Assembly: GCA_028724525.1 (NCBI GenBank) | Contig: JAQYCV010000032.1 | Span: 1-53,655 of the forward strand | Direction: 5' to 3' | DNA length: 53,655 bases | Origin: Clostridiales bacterium | GTDB lineage: Bacteria > Bacillota > Clostridia > Saccharofermentanales > DTU023 | Program-made: the position numbers and the translations under genes | The notes under the pieces: generated by a model | Told to the model about the DNA's origin: nothing | The model's database searches: none | What the model saw: the letters and a program-made list of their open reading frames with translations, nothing else | In this document: piece after piece, positions 43,922-51,594 of the stretch | Numbering within the stretch: the first letter of the stretch is position 1 | Layout: every line of letters starts with the position of its first letter

Positions 43922-44127
43922 GCATATTTGCAAGTAGTGGGTGGTCGGATGTCTATGGTACTTCGGATTTCCGGATTCTCGGGCATTATTGCAGCTAATG
44001 GATGGGCTGCCGGGCAAGTTTGCAAGAAGTGGATGGTTACGAGGGCAAATCTGCAGGTAATGGGTGGTTTGGGCGCTGGAATCCATCCATTACTTGCAAA
44101 TATGTCTGAAATCTAAGAAATCCAAAA
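43922..44127 (+). repeat. Modular intergenic repeat, copy C
   Basis: Same element as at 13931-14135 and 33018-33222. Motifs at 43922-43944, 43988-44005, 44014-44036, 44045-44067 and inverted at 44083-44100; tail at 44103-44127. The 44045-44067 and 44083-44100 motifs face each other and can form a hairpin. The element lies between the aldolase promoter and the 3' end of the small membrane-protein gene. Confidence 0.8.
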
Positions 44128-44266
44128 TAGTTGGTCGGGCTAACGGTCGGCAGAATGGCTAGGATGCTTTAAATTCAGGCATAGCACTAAGAAAGCAGCT
44201 TACAAACTAAAGAGAGGAAAGCTAAATTTAGTCTTACTCTTTAGGCTCTAGCAAGTTGATAATAAA

Positions 44267-44749
44267 TTATCCTTGAACGCTTTGTGCGCGTTTCTGAGTG
44301 AAAAAATAGAATACGCAGAAGATAAGGTAGAGGATTGCGAAGCCACCCATCATACCCCAAACAGGGAAGACATAATCGCCTAACCAGTTCGGCTGCCATA
44401 TACCGAACAGGAGAGGAAAGAGAAAGAATAAGGCAACTTGACTAATTGGGTAGAGTATAAGGACTTTCCCCGCTATTTTCTGCCTGGTCTGCCATATCGA
44501 AAACAGGAAAAGAGCCTGTAGATATTGATATATTGCCACAGAGATATCGCAAATAGATTGCGAAAAATTGCGCCAAGAAATTCTTTGACTCATAGCCTCT
44601 ATACGATCCTCCTGCGGCATGGGAGTATCAGGATTAAGATGCCGATTTACCGTAAAGAGGACAAGTGAATGGACCAATATCCCCAAAGCTAAGATGACCA
44701 TGCTTCCGTATAAAAGCCATTTCTGTGTTTGAGTTAAGTGTTTACACAT
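44267..44749 (-). CDS. Small four-helix membrane protein, unknown
   Basis: A 160-residue protein with four hydrophobic helices: about residues 12-35, 75-95, 100-125 and 130-155. I do not recognise the family. The start is set at the ATG at 44749 because AAGGGGGCAGG lies before it; an ATG 33 bases earlier has no ribosome site. Its base composition is clearly more AT-rich than neighbouring genes, and it sits between repeat copy C and a terminator, which may point to recent acquisition. A CTAAAGAG/CTCTTTAG hairpin (44207-44244) follows the stop, without a T-run. Confidence 0.65.
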   Translation of the reverse strand: MCKHLTQTQKWLLYGSMVILALGILVHSLVLFTVNRHLNPDTPMPQEDRIEAMSQRISWRNFSQSICDISVAIYQYLQALFLFSIWQTRQKIAGKVLILYPISQVALFFLFPLLFGIWQPNWLGDYVFPVWGMMGGFAILYLIFCVFYFFTQKRAQSVQG

Positions 44750-44829
44750 ACCTGCCCCCTTATTAGATTTACAATTTTTCATATTTAAAATCTTTTCTAA
44801 ATAATATACTAATTATCATAGCACATAGC

Positions 44830-44866
44830 AAAAAAAAATATCAAGCCTCAAGCTTGAGGCTTGATA
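44830..44866 (-). terminator. Terminator of the metal-efflux operon (perfect palindrome)
   Basis: A 28-bp perfect palindrome (44839-44866, half-site TATCAAGCCTCAAG) is followed on the minus strand by nine T (complement of 44830-44838). Plus-strand readthrough would meet ATTATTTTTT a few bases later, so it may work both ways. Confidence 0.9.
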
Positions 44867-44916
44867 ATACAGATTATTTTTTGGGACGGGCTTAAAGGTT
44901 CAGTTGCACTTGGTCC

Positions 44917-46881
44917 TTAGGCAAGTTTTTGATAATTCTTTCTCACCACGATCCGGAAGGAGTTTGCGACTGCCAGGAGAGTCACCCCTACATCCGCAAA
45001 GATGGCAATCCACATGCCACCTATGGAAAAGAGGCTGAGAATAACCACAAGGATCTTGATAGCTAAAGAGAAGCCAATATTTTGCAGGGCAATCCGGTTG
45101 GTTTTTCGGCTGATGGCCAAGGCTTCTGGTATGGCCTCTAATTCATCTCGGATCAGAACCATATCCGCCGCTTGAACCGCAGCATCTGACCCCACATCGG
45201 CCATGGCAATCCCGATATCGGCTATAGCCAGGGCAGGCGTGTCGTTGATACCGTCCCCCACAAAGGAGACCATGGTCCCTTGCGGTTTATTCTGCAGATA
45301 TTCTTCCAGCTTGGCCAGTTTGTCTTGAGGGAGGAGGTCTCCGGCCCAACTGTCTAGACCCAGGGCCTTTGCTTCTTTTTCCACGACCGATGTCTTGTCC
45401 CCTGACATCATGCCCAGATGTTGGATGTTGAGTTTGCGGAGTTGCTGGATAACTCCAGGAGCGGTGTCTTTGACCTCATCTGCCAGGAGGAAGACTGCTA
45501 AAAGCCTGGCCTGGTCTTGGTCCGGATCCTCCTGGGCTAAAAAGACAGCAGACATGGCGAGATCCGTGTGGGGGGCTGCCAGACCCAGACTCTCCATGAG
45601 CCGGGCGTTGCCCAAATAGTAATGATGCTGGTCATCTGCCCCCTTAACCCCTAGGCCAGGTAGTTCCGTCAAGCTATCGAGCGCAATCGCAGTGGGGCTG
45701 GCCGTACCCGCCCGGCGCAAGGCCTCTGCAATCAGGTGACTAGATGCCCGCTCCAGGTCTAGGGCCAGGCTCAGGACCTGGTCTTGGCTATAGTCAGGAT
45801 CCAACACCTGGATTTCACGGACTTCTAATAGACCGGTCGTTAGCGTCCCGGTTTTATCAAAAATCATGGTCTTAGTGTGGGCAAAATTCTCCAGGGCATC
45901 TCCCCCTTTAATGAGGATCCCCCGACTGGAAGCCAGGCCGATTCCCGCGAAATAGGCCAGGGGAACAGACAAAACCAGGGCGCAGGGGCAGGAGATAACC
46001 AGAAGGTTGAGGGACCGGCGGAACCAGTCCATCCAGTCACCTCCAAAAAAGAGGGGGGGCAGGAGAAAGATAAGGACAGCTAGGGCTACCACGATTGGGG
46101 TATAGTAACGGGCGAAACGCGAAATTAAGCGCTCGGTCTCCCCCTTACGGAGGGAGGCCTCGCCAGACAATTCAATAATCTTGCTCAGAGTGGAATCATC
46201 CAAGCTCTTATCCACCCGGCAGGTGAGCGCAGTTTGCAGGTTGAGAGTGCCAGACAAGAGGACATCTCCAGCCTGGACCTGCCTGGGCAGGGCTTCGCCT
46301 GTGAGGGCCGAGGTATCCACCTCTCCCACCCCTTCCACAACTGTAACGTCCAAGGGAACCCGGGCCCCCGCCTGGAGGAGCAGGGTCTCCCCCACCTCCA
46401 CCTCAGCGCTATCCACTTCCTGCCAGTCACCGTCGCGCATGACGAGACTGGTGTCGGGTGCCAAGTCCATGAGGTCAGAGATAGACTTACGCGACCGGTC
46501 CAAGGCCACACTTTGGGCATATTCACCGACCTCATAGAAGAGCATGACCGCAGCTGCCTCAGCCCAGGCACCCAGATAAATAGCGCCAAAGGTGGCAATA
46601 GACATGAGGAAATACTCTGTCATCCAAGACCTGTGGCGGATTTGCTGGCCAGCCCTTTGGATGACGGGAACCCCGGCCGCAATATAGGCAAAGAGAAAGG
46701 AGAGCAAGCTCAGCCAGTCCCAGATAGACTGGGCCTGAGGCCAGAAGATCGGCAGGACCTTTGAAAAAAGGACACCTGGGATAAAAAAGGCCAAGGCCCA
46801 GCGAATGCGAAAGAGACGATCACTCCGATATTTCTGGATAAAATCTGCCATAAACTTCCCCTGCTCTCTCCCTTTGCTCAT
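44917..46881 (-). CDS. P1B-type zinc/cadmium-exporting ATPase
   Basis: Heavy-metal efflux ATPase, 654 residues, of the ZntA/CadA group: CPC motif in LLVISCPCALVLS, phosphorylation site DKTGTLT, GDGINDTPALA, and the C-terminal helix set with LAIKILVVIL and FADVGVTLLAV that fits the zinc/cadmium subtype. The N-terminal HMA domain is absent and is supplied by the separate 73-residue gene upstream. Two oddities: the conserved His-Pro of the nucleotide domain reads SSHLIAEAL (His-Leu), and the A-domain motif is TGEA. Two starts are possible: 46881, or 46851 (MADFIQKY) with AGGGGAAG close before it. Confidence 0.92.
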   Translation of the reverse strand: MSKGREQGKFMADFIQKYRSDRLFRIRWALAFFIPGVLFSKVLPIFWPQAQSIWDWLSLLSFLFAYIAAGVPVIQRAGQQIRHRSWMTEYFLMSIATFGAIYLGAWAEAAAVMLFYEVGEYAQSVALDRSRKSISDLMDLAPDTSLVMRDGDWQEVDSAEVEVGETLLLQAGARVPLDVTVVEGVGEVDTSALTGEALPRQVQAGDVLLSGTLNLQTALTCRVDKSLDDSTLSKIIELSGEASLRKGETERLISRFARYYTPIVVALAVLIFLLPPLFFGGDWMDWFRRSLNLLVISCPCALVLSVPLAYFAGIGLASSRGILIKGGDALENFAHTKTMIFDKTGTLTTGLLEVREIQVLDPDYSQDQVLSLALDLERASSHLIAEALRRAGTASPTAIALDSLTELPGLGVKGADDQHHYYLGNARLMESLGLAAPHTDLAMSAVFLAQEDPDQDQARLLAVFLLADEVKDTAPGVIQQLRKLNIQHLGMMSGDKTSVVEKEAKALGLDSWAGDLLPQDKLAKLEEYLQNKPQGTMVSFVGDGINDTPALAIADIGIAMADVGSDAAVQAADMVLIRDELEAIPEALAISRKTNRIALQNIGFSLAIKILVVILSLFSIGGMWIAIFADVGVTLLAVANSFRIVVRKNYQKLA

Positions 46882-46971
46882 CCTTATTATTCCCCCTACT
46901 TTCTCTGTGCTATTTCCGTACTATCTCTATACTTTCTTGGCATTTTTTCTGCACTAAGCCCTACAAGCCGC

Positions 46972-47193
46972 TTATATCTGCAACTGAGCTGAAGGTTCTA
47001 CCCGGTCAAAAATCGCCTTGGCCTGGGTCTTGACCGCTTCAGCCTTGTCAGCTTCTACTTGAAGTTTGACCAAACGGGTCATCACAGAAATATTCGCTTC
47101 ACCGACTCCGTCCAGCTTTTTTATTTCTTCTTCGATAATGTTGGCGCAGTTGGGGCAACAATCGCCCTTGTAACGTAATTTGAGAGTTTCCAT
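46972..47193 (-). CDS. HMA-domain heavy-metal chaperone
   Basis: A 73-residue ferredoxin-like heavy-metal-associated domain, with the metal site in GDCCPNCANI, where the standard C-x-x-C is preceded by an extra cysteine. It has the same position as the N-terminal domain of ZntA/CadA, and the neighbouring ATPase lacks one, so it probably delivers metal to, or regulates, that pump. It lies 12 bases after the ArsR-type repressor gene and 90 before the ATPase. Confidence 0.88.
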   Translation of the reverse strand: METLKLRYKGDCCPNCANIIEEEIKKLDGVGEANISVMTRLVKLQVEADKAEAVKTQAKAIFDRVEPSAQLQI

Positions 47194-47205
47194 TTGTGTG
47201 CTCCT

Positions 47206-47610
47206 TTACTCTTCTTGAATATGCTGGAGACCCATATCAATAATGATCTCCACATGCTCGTCAGCCAGGCTGTAGTAGGACATCTTGCCGTCCCGGCGGT
47301 AAGTCACCAGATTCTGAGCCCGCAAGGTGCGGAGCTGGTGTGAAATCGCCGATGCACTCATCTTTAAGAGGTCGGCCAGGTCCCCTACACAAAGTTCTTG
47401 GATCCGCAAGGCAGACAGAATCTGCAAGCGGGTAGAATCACCAAACATTTTGTAGAGATCAGCAAGATCAGATAAAAGTTCCAAGGGAGGCAGCTGAGCT
47501 TCCAGCTTGGCCACAGTATCTTGCTCAGTTGCTTGGATAATGTCTTGCCCAGTTGTCCGGCCAGTCTCTTGCCCCGCTAGCTGTCTCGGGTTTTTCTTGT
47601 TTTCCACCAT
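47206..47610 (-). CDS. ArsR/SmtB-family metal-sensing repressor
   Basis: A 134-residue winged helix-turn-helix repressor. The DNA-reading part is ELCVGDLADLLKMSASAISHQLRTLR. The C-terminal helix has D-E-H, then His eleven residues later and Glu three after that (DEHVEIIIDMGLQHIQEE), the spacing of the alpha-5 zinc site of SmtB (Asp, His, His, Glu). The cadmium/lead cysteine pair of CadC is reduced to one Cys (ELCVGDL), so zinc is the likely signal. About 40 N-terminal residues are extra and Gln/Thr-rich. First gene of the efflux operon, behind its own operator. Confidence 0.92.
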   Translation of the reverse strand: MVENKKNPRQLAGQETGRTTGQDIIQATEQDTVAKLEAQLPPLELLSDLADLYKMFGDSTRLQILSALRIQELCVGDLADLLKMSASAISHQLRTLRAQNLVTYRRDGKMSYYSLADEHVEIIIDMGLQHIQEE

Positions 47611-47654
47611 CTCATGGAACTCCTTTCTCTGAGATATTTCATCTCTTGTTCATC

Positions 47655-47668
47655 TGAACATTTGTTCA
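47655..47668. promoter_or_regulatory. ArsR/SmtB-type operator
   Basis: TGAACATTTGTTCA is a perfect inverted repeat like the 12-2-12 boxes bound by SmtB/CzrA-type repressors. It lies about 10-25 bases downstream of the -10 box of the operon promoter, so bound repressor would block initiation or early elongation. Confidence 0.75.
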
Positions 47669-47677
47669 GTTGTTTGT

Positions 47678-47686
47678 ATGATACCA
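47678..47686 (-). promoter_or_regulatory. Extended -10 promoter of the metal-efflux operon
   Basis: On the minus strand TGGTATCAT is an extended -10 box with one mismatch to TATAAT. The operator begins about 10 bases downstream. Confidence 0.6.
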
Positions 47687-47767
47687 GGGTCTCAAGAGGA
47701 AATCTAGCCGCCGTTCCTACATAGAGTCTGGCCATTGTTGGCAAAGTGAGGGAAATTAGTAATTGCC

Positions 47768-47805
47768 AGGTTGGCAACCTAAAGGAAAAGGCCCTTTGCC
47801 AACCT
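47768..47805 (-). terminator. Hairpin after the peptide transporter operon
   Basis: AGGTTGGCAA (47768-47777) pairs perfectly with TTGCCAACCT (47796-47805). No T-run follows on the minus strand, so it is a weak terminator candidate or an mRNA 3' end protector, 40 bases beyond the last gene's stop. Confidence 0.4.
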
Positions 47806-47843
47806 TTCAGGCCAAGGACCAAGGGCGCACCCCTGCGGGCTCT

Positions 47844-48758
47844 CTACTCTCTCATATAAGAAAGAAGTTCCTGGGTATAGGGATGCTGGGGATGGGTAAA
47901 GAGGCGGTCTACCTTGTTTTCTTCGCAGATTTTGCCGTCCCGCAAGACTGCCACCCGGTCGCAGAGATAGGAAACGACGTCCAGGTCATGGGAAATAAAA
48001 AGGCAGGCAAAGCTTTGTTTCTGACGCACTTCCATCAAAAGGTTCAGGATTTGAGCCTGGACGGACGGGTCGAGGGCGGAAACTGGCTCGTCTGCAATTA
48101 AAAGCTCTGGCTCTGTAATGAGGGCACAAGCGATGGCGACCCGTTGCTGCTGTCCGCCGGAGAGGTCGCGGGGATACCGATCAGCTATTTCTGGATCCAG
48201 GCCGACTTCTTCTAGCATATGCTGAGCTTTGGCCCAGCGGTCTGCGGGGCCGAGCTTCGTTTGTAAAATCAGGGGTTCTTCTAGCTGGCGGCCAATTTTT
48301 TGTTGAGGGTGGAGGGAGGAGAAGGGATCTTGAAAGACCATTTGGATGCCCAACTTGGCCCGCCGGCGTTGGCGGCGGCTGAGTCGGGAGATCACCTGAC
48401 CGTTCAGCAAAATTTCACCCTCCTGCACCCGGAGCTGGCCGGAGATGAGCCGGGCCAGAGTAGATTTGCCCGAGCCAGACTCACCTAAGAGGCCAGTGAA
48501 TTGGCCGGGAAAAATACGAAAGTTAATTTGGTCTAGGACCAGTTGGTCAGGCTGGCCGGGCCGGCCGGCAAAGCGGTGGCTGAGGTTTTTAACCCAAAGA
48601 TAGGGCTCCGGGAAGCCAGCAAATTTGGCTTCGGAGTCCAGGCAATCGGTCTGAACGGAAGCCTGGTCATCGGAGGGAGCGGGATCTTTGTAAACAGAGT
48701 CCTGACAACCGGAAAAACTGGAGGCTTGCTTTGGGATCTGACTACTAGCGGAAAACAT
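47844..48758 (-). CDS. Peptide-type ABC importer ATPase (DppF/OppF-like)
   Basis: Second ATPase of a peptide/nickel-type importer, 304 residues: Walker A GESGSGKST, Q-loop MVFQDPFSSLHPQQ, signature LSGGQQQRVAIACAL, Walker B LLIADEPVSALDPSVQ. The first ~55 residues are an unusual Ser/Asp/Gln-rich extension before the ATPase fold; the true start could be later but no better ribosome site is evident. The C-terminal cysteine cluster found in its DppD partner is missing, and the protein ends soon after HPYTQELL. Last gene of the operon, 3 bases after dppD. Confidence 0.9.
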   Translation of the reverse strand: MFSASSQIPKQASSFSGCQDSVYKDPAPSDDQASVQTDCLDSEAKFAGFPEPYLWVKNLSHRFAGRPGQPDQLVLDQINFRIFPGQFTGLLGESGSGKSTLARLISGQLRVQEGEILLNGQVISRLSRRQRRRAKLGIQMVFQDPFSSLHPQQKIGRQLEEPLILQTKLGPADRWAKAQHMLEEVGLDPEIADRYPRDLSGGQQQRVAIACALITEPELLIADEPVSALDPSVQAQILNLLMEVRQKQSFACLFISHDLDVVSYLCDRVAVLRDGKICEENKVDRLFTHPQHPYTQELLSYMRE

Positions 48759-48761
48759 CGC

Positions 48762-49754
48762 TTAATCCTCCTCTCTTCCAGCCAAAAAGCATTTGGCCCG
48801 GTGGCCGGGTCCCAAAGGCTGCCAGGTCGGATCTTCCCGCCGGCAAAGGGCAAGAGCGCGAGGGCAGCGGTCAGCAAAGAGACAGCCCTTCTCCTCCCTG
48901 GCCACAAGGTCGGAAATCTCCTGGCTGGAGGGGACTCGCCCCGAGATTTCCAAGAGGGTCTGGCCACGTTTAGCCAGAGAGGGCATGGCCTCTAGGAGGC
49001 AACGGGTATAAATATGGCCAGGCTGGCTGAGGACCTGGTCGACAGGCCCCTCTTCCACCAGGCTACCTGCATAGAAAATCAGGACCCGGTCACAAAAGTC
49101 TTGGACCAGGCGGATGTCATGGGAGATAAAAATAATGCTGGTGCCATATTTCTTACGAATATCTGCCAAGAGTTTAAGGAGCTGGTCCTGGCTTGAGGGG
49201 TCCAGGGCGGTGGTGGGCTCATCTGCGATCAAAATCTCTGGAGAGTTGATCAGGGCCAGGGCCAAGGCCACCCGCTGCCGCATGCCGCCGGAGAGTTCGT
49301 GAGGGTAGGCCTGGGCCACCCGGTCGGCCTGCTTGAGGCCAAGGTCCTCCAGGAGCTTGACCACCCGACTCTTGCGGTCTGCCCGACTTAAATGCCCTTG
49401 GTGAATCCGCAGGCTTTCGGCGATTTGCCGGCCCACCCGCATGGTGGGGTTGAGGGCAGCTTGGGAATCCTGGAAAACCATGGCGATGTCCTTGCCCCGC
49501 TTGCCCTGCCAGACCTCTTCTGGAGCGCCCAATAACTGCTGGCCCTGGAGATAAAGCGCACCCTCCAGATGGGCCCCCTCTGGGACCAGGTTAATCAGGA
49601 ACAGGGCGGTCAGGCTCTTGCCCGAGCCGGACTCCCCACAGATGCCCAAGATCTCGCCAGCTCCAAGGTCAAAGCTGATGTCATGGAGGATGGTGACTGG
49701 CGGTTGGCCAAGGCTAAGCTTCAAATTTTCCACTCGCAAAATAGGCTGATCCAT
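48762..49754 (-). CDS. Peptide-type ABC importer ATPase (DppD/OppD-like)
   Basis: First ATPase of the importer, 330 residues: Walker A GESGSGKSL, Q-loop MVFQDSQAALNPTMRV, signature LSGGMRQRVALALAL and Walker B ILIADEPTTALDPSSQ. The C-terminal region has the four-cysteine set of this family (CLFADRCPRALALC and a later AKCFL), which is reported to bind an iron-sulphur cluster in some DppD proteins. The start codon follows the permease stop directly (TAG-ATG). Confidence 0.92.
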   Translation of the reverse strand: MDQPILRVENLKLSLGQPPVTILHDISFDLGAGEILGICGESGSGKSLTALFLINLVPEGAHLEGALYLQGQQLLGAPEEVWQGKRGKDIAMVFQDSQAALNPTMRVGRQIAESLRIHQGHLSRADRKSRVVKLLEDLGLKQADRVAQAYPHELSGGMRQRVALALALINSPEILIADEPTTALDPSSQDQLLKLLADIRKKYGTSIIFISHDIRLVQDFCDRVLIFYAGSLVEEGPVDQVLSQPGHIYTRCLLEAMPSLAKRGQTLLEISGRVPSSQEISDLVAREEKGCLFADRCPRALALCRREDPTWQPLGPGHRAKCFLAGREED

Positions 49755-50549
49755 CTAGACCTCCCCACCTTGCCAAGACCGACCATACAGATAAATGGCG
49801 AAAACGGTCAAAACCAGGGCCGAACCCGGGAAAAGCGCATACCAAGGGGCTTGAAAAATATAGGCTTGAGACTCGGCCAGGATGGATCCCCAGGAGGGAG
49901 TGGGAGGCTGGAGGCCAAAGCCTAAAAAACTTAAGCCCGACTCCGCGAGAAGGGCATTAGCCAGGCCCAACATTATGGCGTTGAGATACTGGTCCCGGAT
50001 GAGGGGTAGCATATGGACAAAAATAATCCGTCCCGCCGGGGCATCCATAATCTCTAACCGTTTGATAAAGTTTTCTCCCCGGAGCTTCCGCAAGCCAGCC
50101 CGGGCAATCCGGGCAAAACTGGGCACAAAAGCCAGGCCAAGGGCCAAGATGAGGGTGACAGGCCCCCGGCCCCAGACGGTCATCAGCATGAGGGCCATGA
50201 GAATACCAGGAAAAGCCAGAAGAGTGTCAGTTAAACGGCTGAGGGCCCAGTCTACCGGCCCCCCAAAATAAGCGGCTGGCCCCCCGATGACCAGGCCTAG
50301 GCTAGCCCCGACCCCAATGATCCCCAGGGCTAGGACTAAGGACCAGCCCGTCCCTTGGCCGACCCGGGTTAAGAGGTCCCGAGCCAAGTGGTCCGTGCCC
50401 ATGGGGTGGGCCCAGGAGGGGGGCTGGAGTTTACCAGCCGCCGTCAGCTCATTCACGCCATAGGGGGAAAGGAAGAAAGCGTAAATCATGACCAGGCCCA
50501 GGAGGGCAAAGATGAGAAGGGCCAGGTGGCGGGACCGAGGACTAGACAT
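49755..50549 (-). CDS. Peptide-type ABC importer permease (DppC-like)
   Basis: Second permease, 264 residues with about 6 helices. Near the N-terminus it has the HPMGTDHLARDLLTRV motif typical of DppC/OppC, and the EAA loop region RIARAGLRKLRGENFIKRLEIMDAPAGRIIFVHMLP is conserved. I start at the ATG at 50549, which overlaps the dppB stop by 8 bases and has GGGGAGGA eight bases before it; the open frame continues 45 bases upstream. Confidence 0.9.
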   Translation of the reverse strand: MSSPRSRHLALLIFALLGLVMIYAFFLSPYGVNELTAAGKLQPPSWAHPMGTDHLARDLLTRVGQGTGWSLVLALGIIGVGASLGLVIGGPAAYFGGPVDWALSRLTDTLLAFPGILMALMLMTVWGRGPVTLILALGLAFVPSFARIARAGLRKLRGENFIKRLEIMDAPAGRIIFVHMLPLIRDQYLNAIMLGLANALLAESGLSFLGFGLQPPTPSWGSILAESQAYIFQAPWYALFPGSALVLTVFAIYLYGRSWQGGEV

Positions 50550-51594
50550 TAAAGGCATCCTCCCCTCTCCCCGCCTGGCTGGCCGCGGAAACAAGACGAG
50601 GATCGATGAAAGCGTTGATCAGGTCCACCAGGACATTGATGACCACCACCAGGGTCGCGATAGACAGAATCAGGGCCTGGGCCAGGGGGAGGTCCCGGGC
50701 TTCAATCGCGGTCAGGAGGAGGCGGCCTGCCCCTGGCAGGACAAAAACCTGCTCTACGATCAGGCTACCCGTAATTAAGTCAGCCAAAATCAGGCCCAGA
50801 CTTGTGACCAGAGGGAGGAGGGCATTGCGAATCAGGTGGAAAGCAACAATCCTCCCCCGGCTCGCCCCCTTGGACCGGGCGGTCCGAACATAGTCTTGGT
50901 CTTGAGCCTCTGCCAGGGCCGTGCGGAAAAAGAGCAGGGCCTGGGCCAACTTGGGCAGGGCCAGGGCCAGGCAGGGCAAGGCCAGAGAAGCCAGGTGGGG
51001 CCCCCAACCTGCTTCTGGCCCCTGATAGGAGCCAGGAGTAAAAGACTTGAAAACAAAGGCAAACAAGAGGATGAGGACAAGACCCAGGAAGTAGCCAGGG
51101 ACGGCCATGAAAAACTCACCCAAGCCACAGAGCAAGCGGTCCAACCAGGACCCCCGGTGGAGGGCCAGGCCCAAGCCGAGGGGAATGACTAATAGCACTA
51201 CTATTCCAAAAGCCAGAAAGGCCATCCGGCAGGTCAAAGCCAAACGCGGTCCGATCAGGTCCCGGACCGGCTGCTGAAAGCGGAGGGAGAGGGAGGGATT
51301 TTGGTCGGTAAAAAGGCCAGTCACCGACTGGAGATAGCGACGAGGAGCAGGCTCCTGGAGACCCAAAAGGTCTTCGAGAGTAGCCCGTTTGGCAGGACTA
51401 GCCTCTGTCCCCAAGATCATGGTTACAGGATCGCCAGGAATAATATAGAAGAGAAAGAAAACGAGAAGAGACATAAGGGCCAGGGTGACAACTAGGTCCC
51501 GAACTTTGCGCAAAGCAAAAGCCGCCAAGAGCCGGGTCCGGCTCTTGGCTGGTCCGAGATTAGATCCCTCTCTAGCGGTCCGCCCCGGCTTCAT
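50542..51594 (-). CDS. Peptide-type ABC importer permease (DppB-like)
   Basis: First permease, 350 residues with about 6-7 helices: a start with LVFFLFYIIPGDPVTMILG, the AVPGYFLGLVLILLF helix, and the EAA loop FRTALAEAQDQDYVRTARSKGASRGRIVAFHLIRNALLP. The periplasmic loop after helix 1 is longer than in E. coli DppB. The ATG at 51594 overlaps the end of the binding-protein gene by 23 bases; a later TTG cannot be excluded, as the ribosome site is weak. Confidence 0.9.
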   Translation of the reverse strand: MKPGRTAREGSNLGPAKSRTRLLAAFALRKVRDLVVTLALMSLLVFFLFYIIPGDPVTMILGTEASPAKRATLEDLLGLQEPAPRRYLQSVTGLFTDQNPSLSLRFQQPVRDLIGPRLALTCRMAFLAFGIVVLLVIPLGLGLALHRGSWLDRLLCGLGEFFMAVPGYFLGLVLILLFAFVFKSFTPGSYQGPEAGWGPHLASLALPCLALALPKLAQALLFFRTALAEAQDQDYVRTARSKGASRGRIVAFHLIRNALLPLVTSLGLILADLITGSLIVEQVFVLPGAGRLLLTAIEARDLPLAQALILSIATLVVVINVLVDLINAFIDPRLVSAASQAGRGEDAFNV

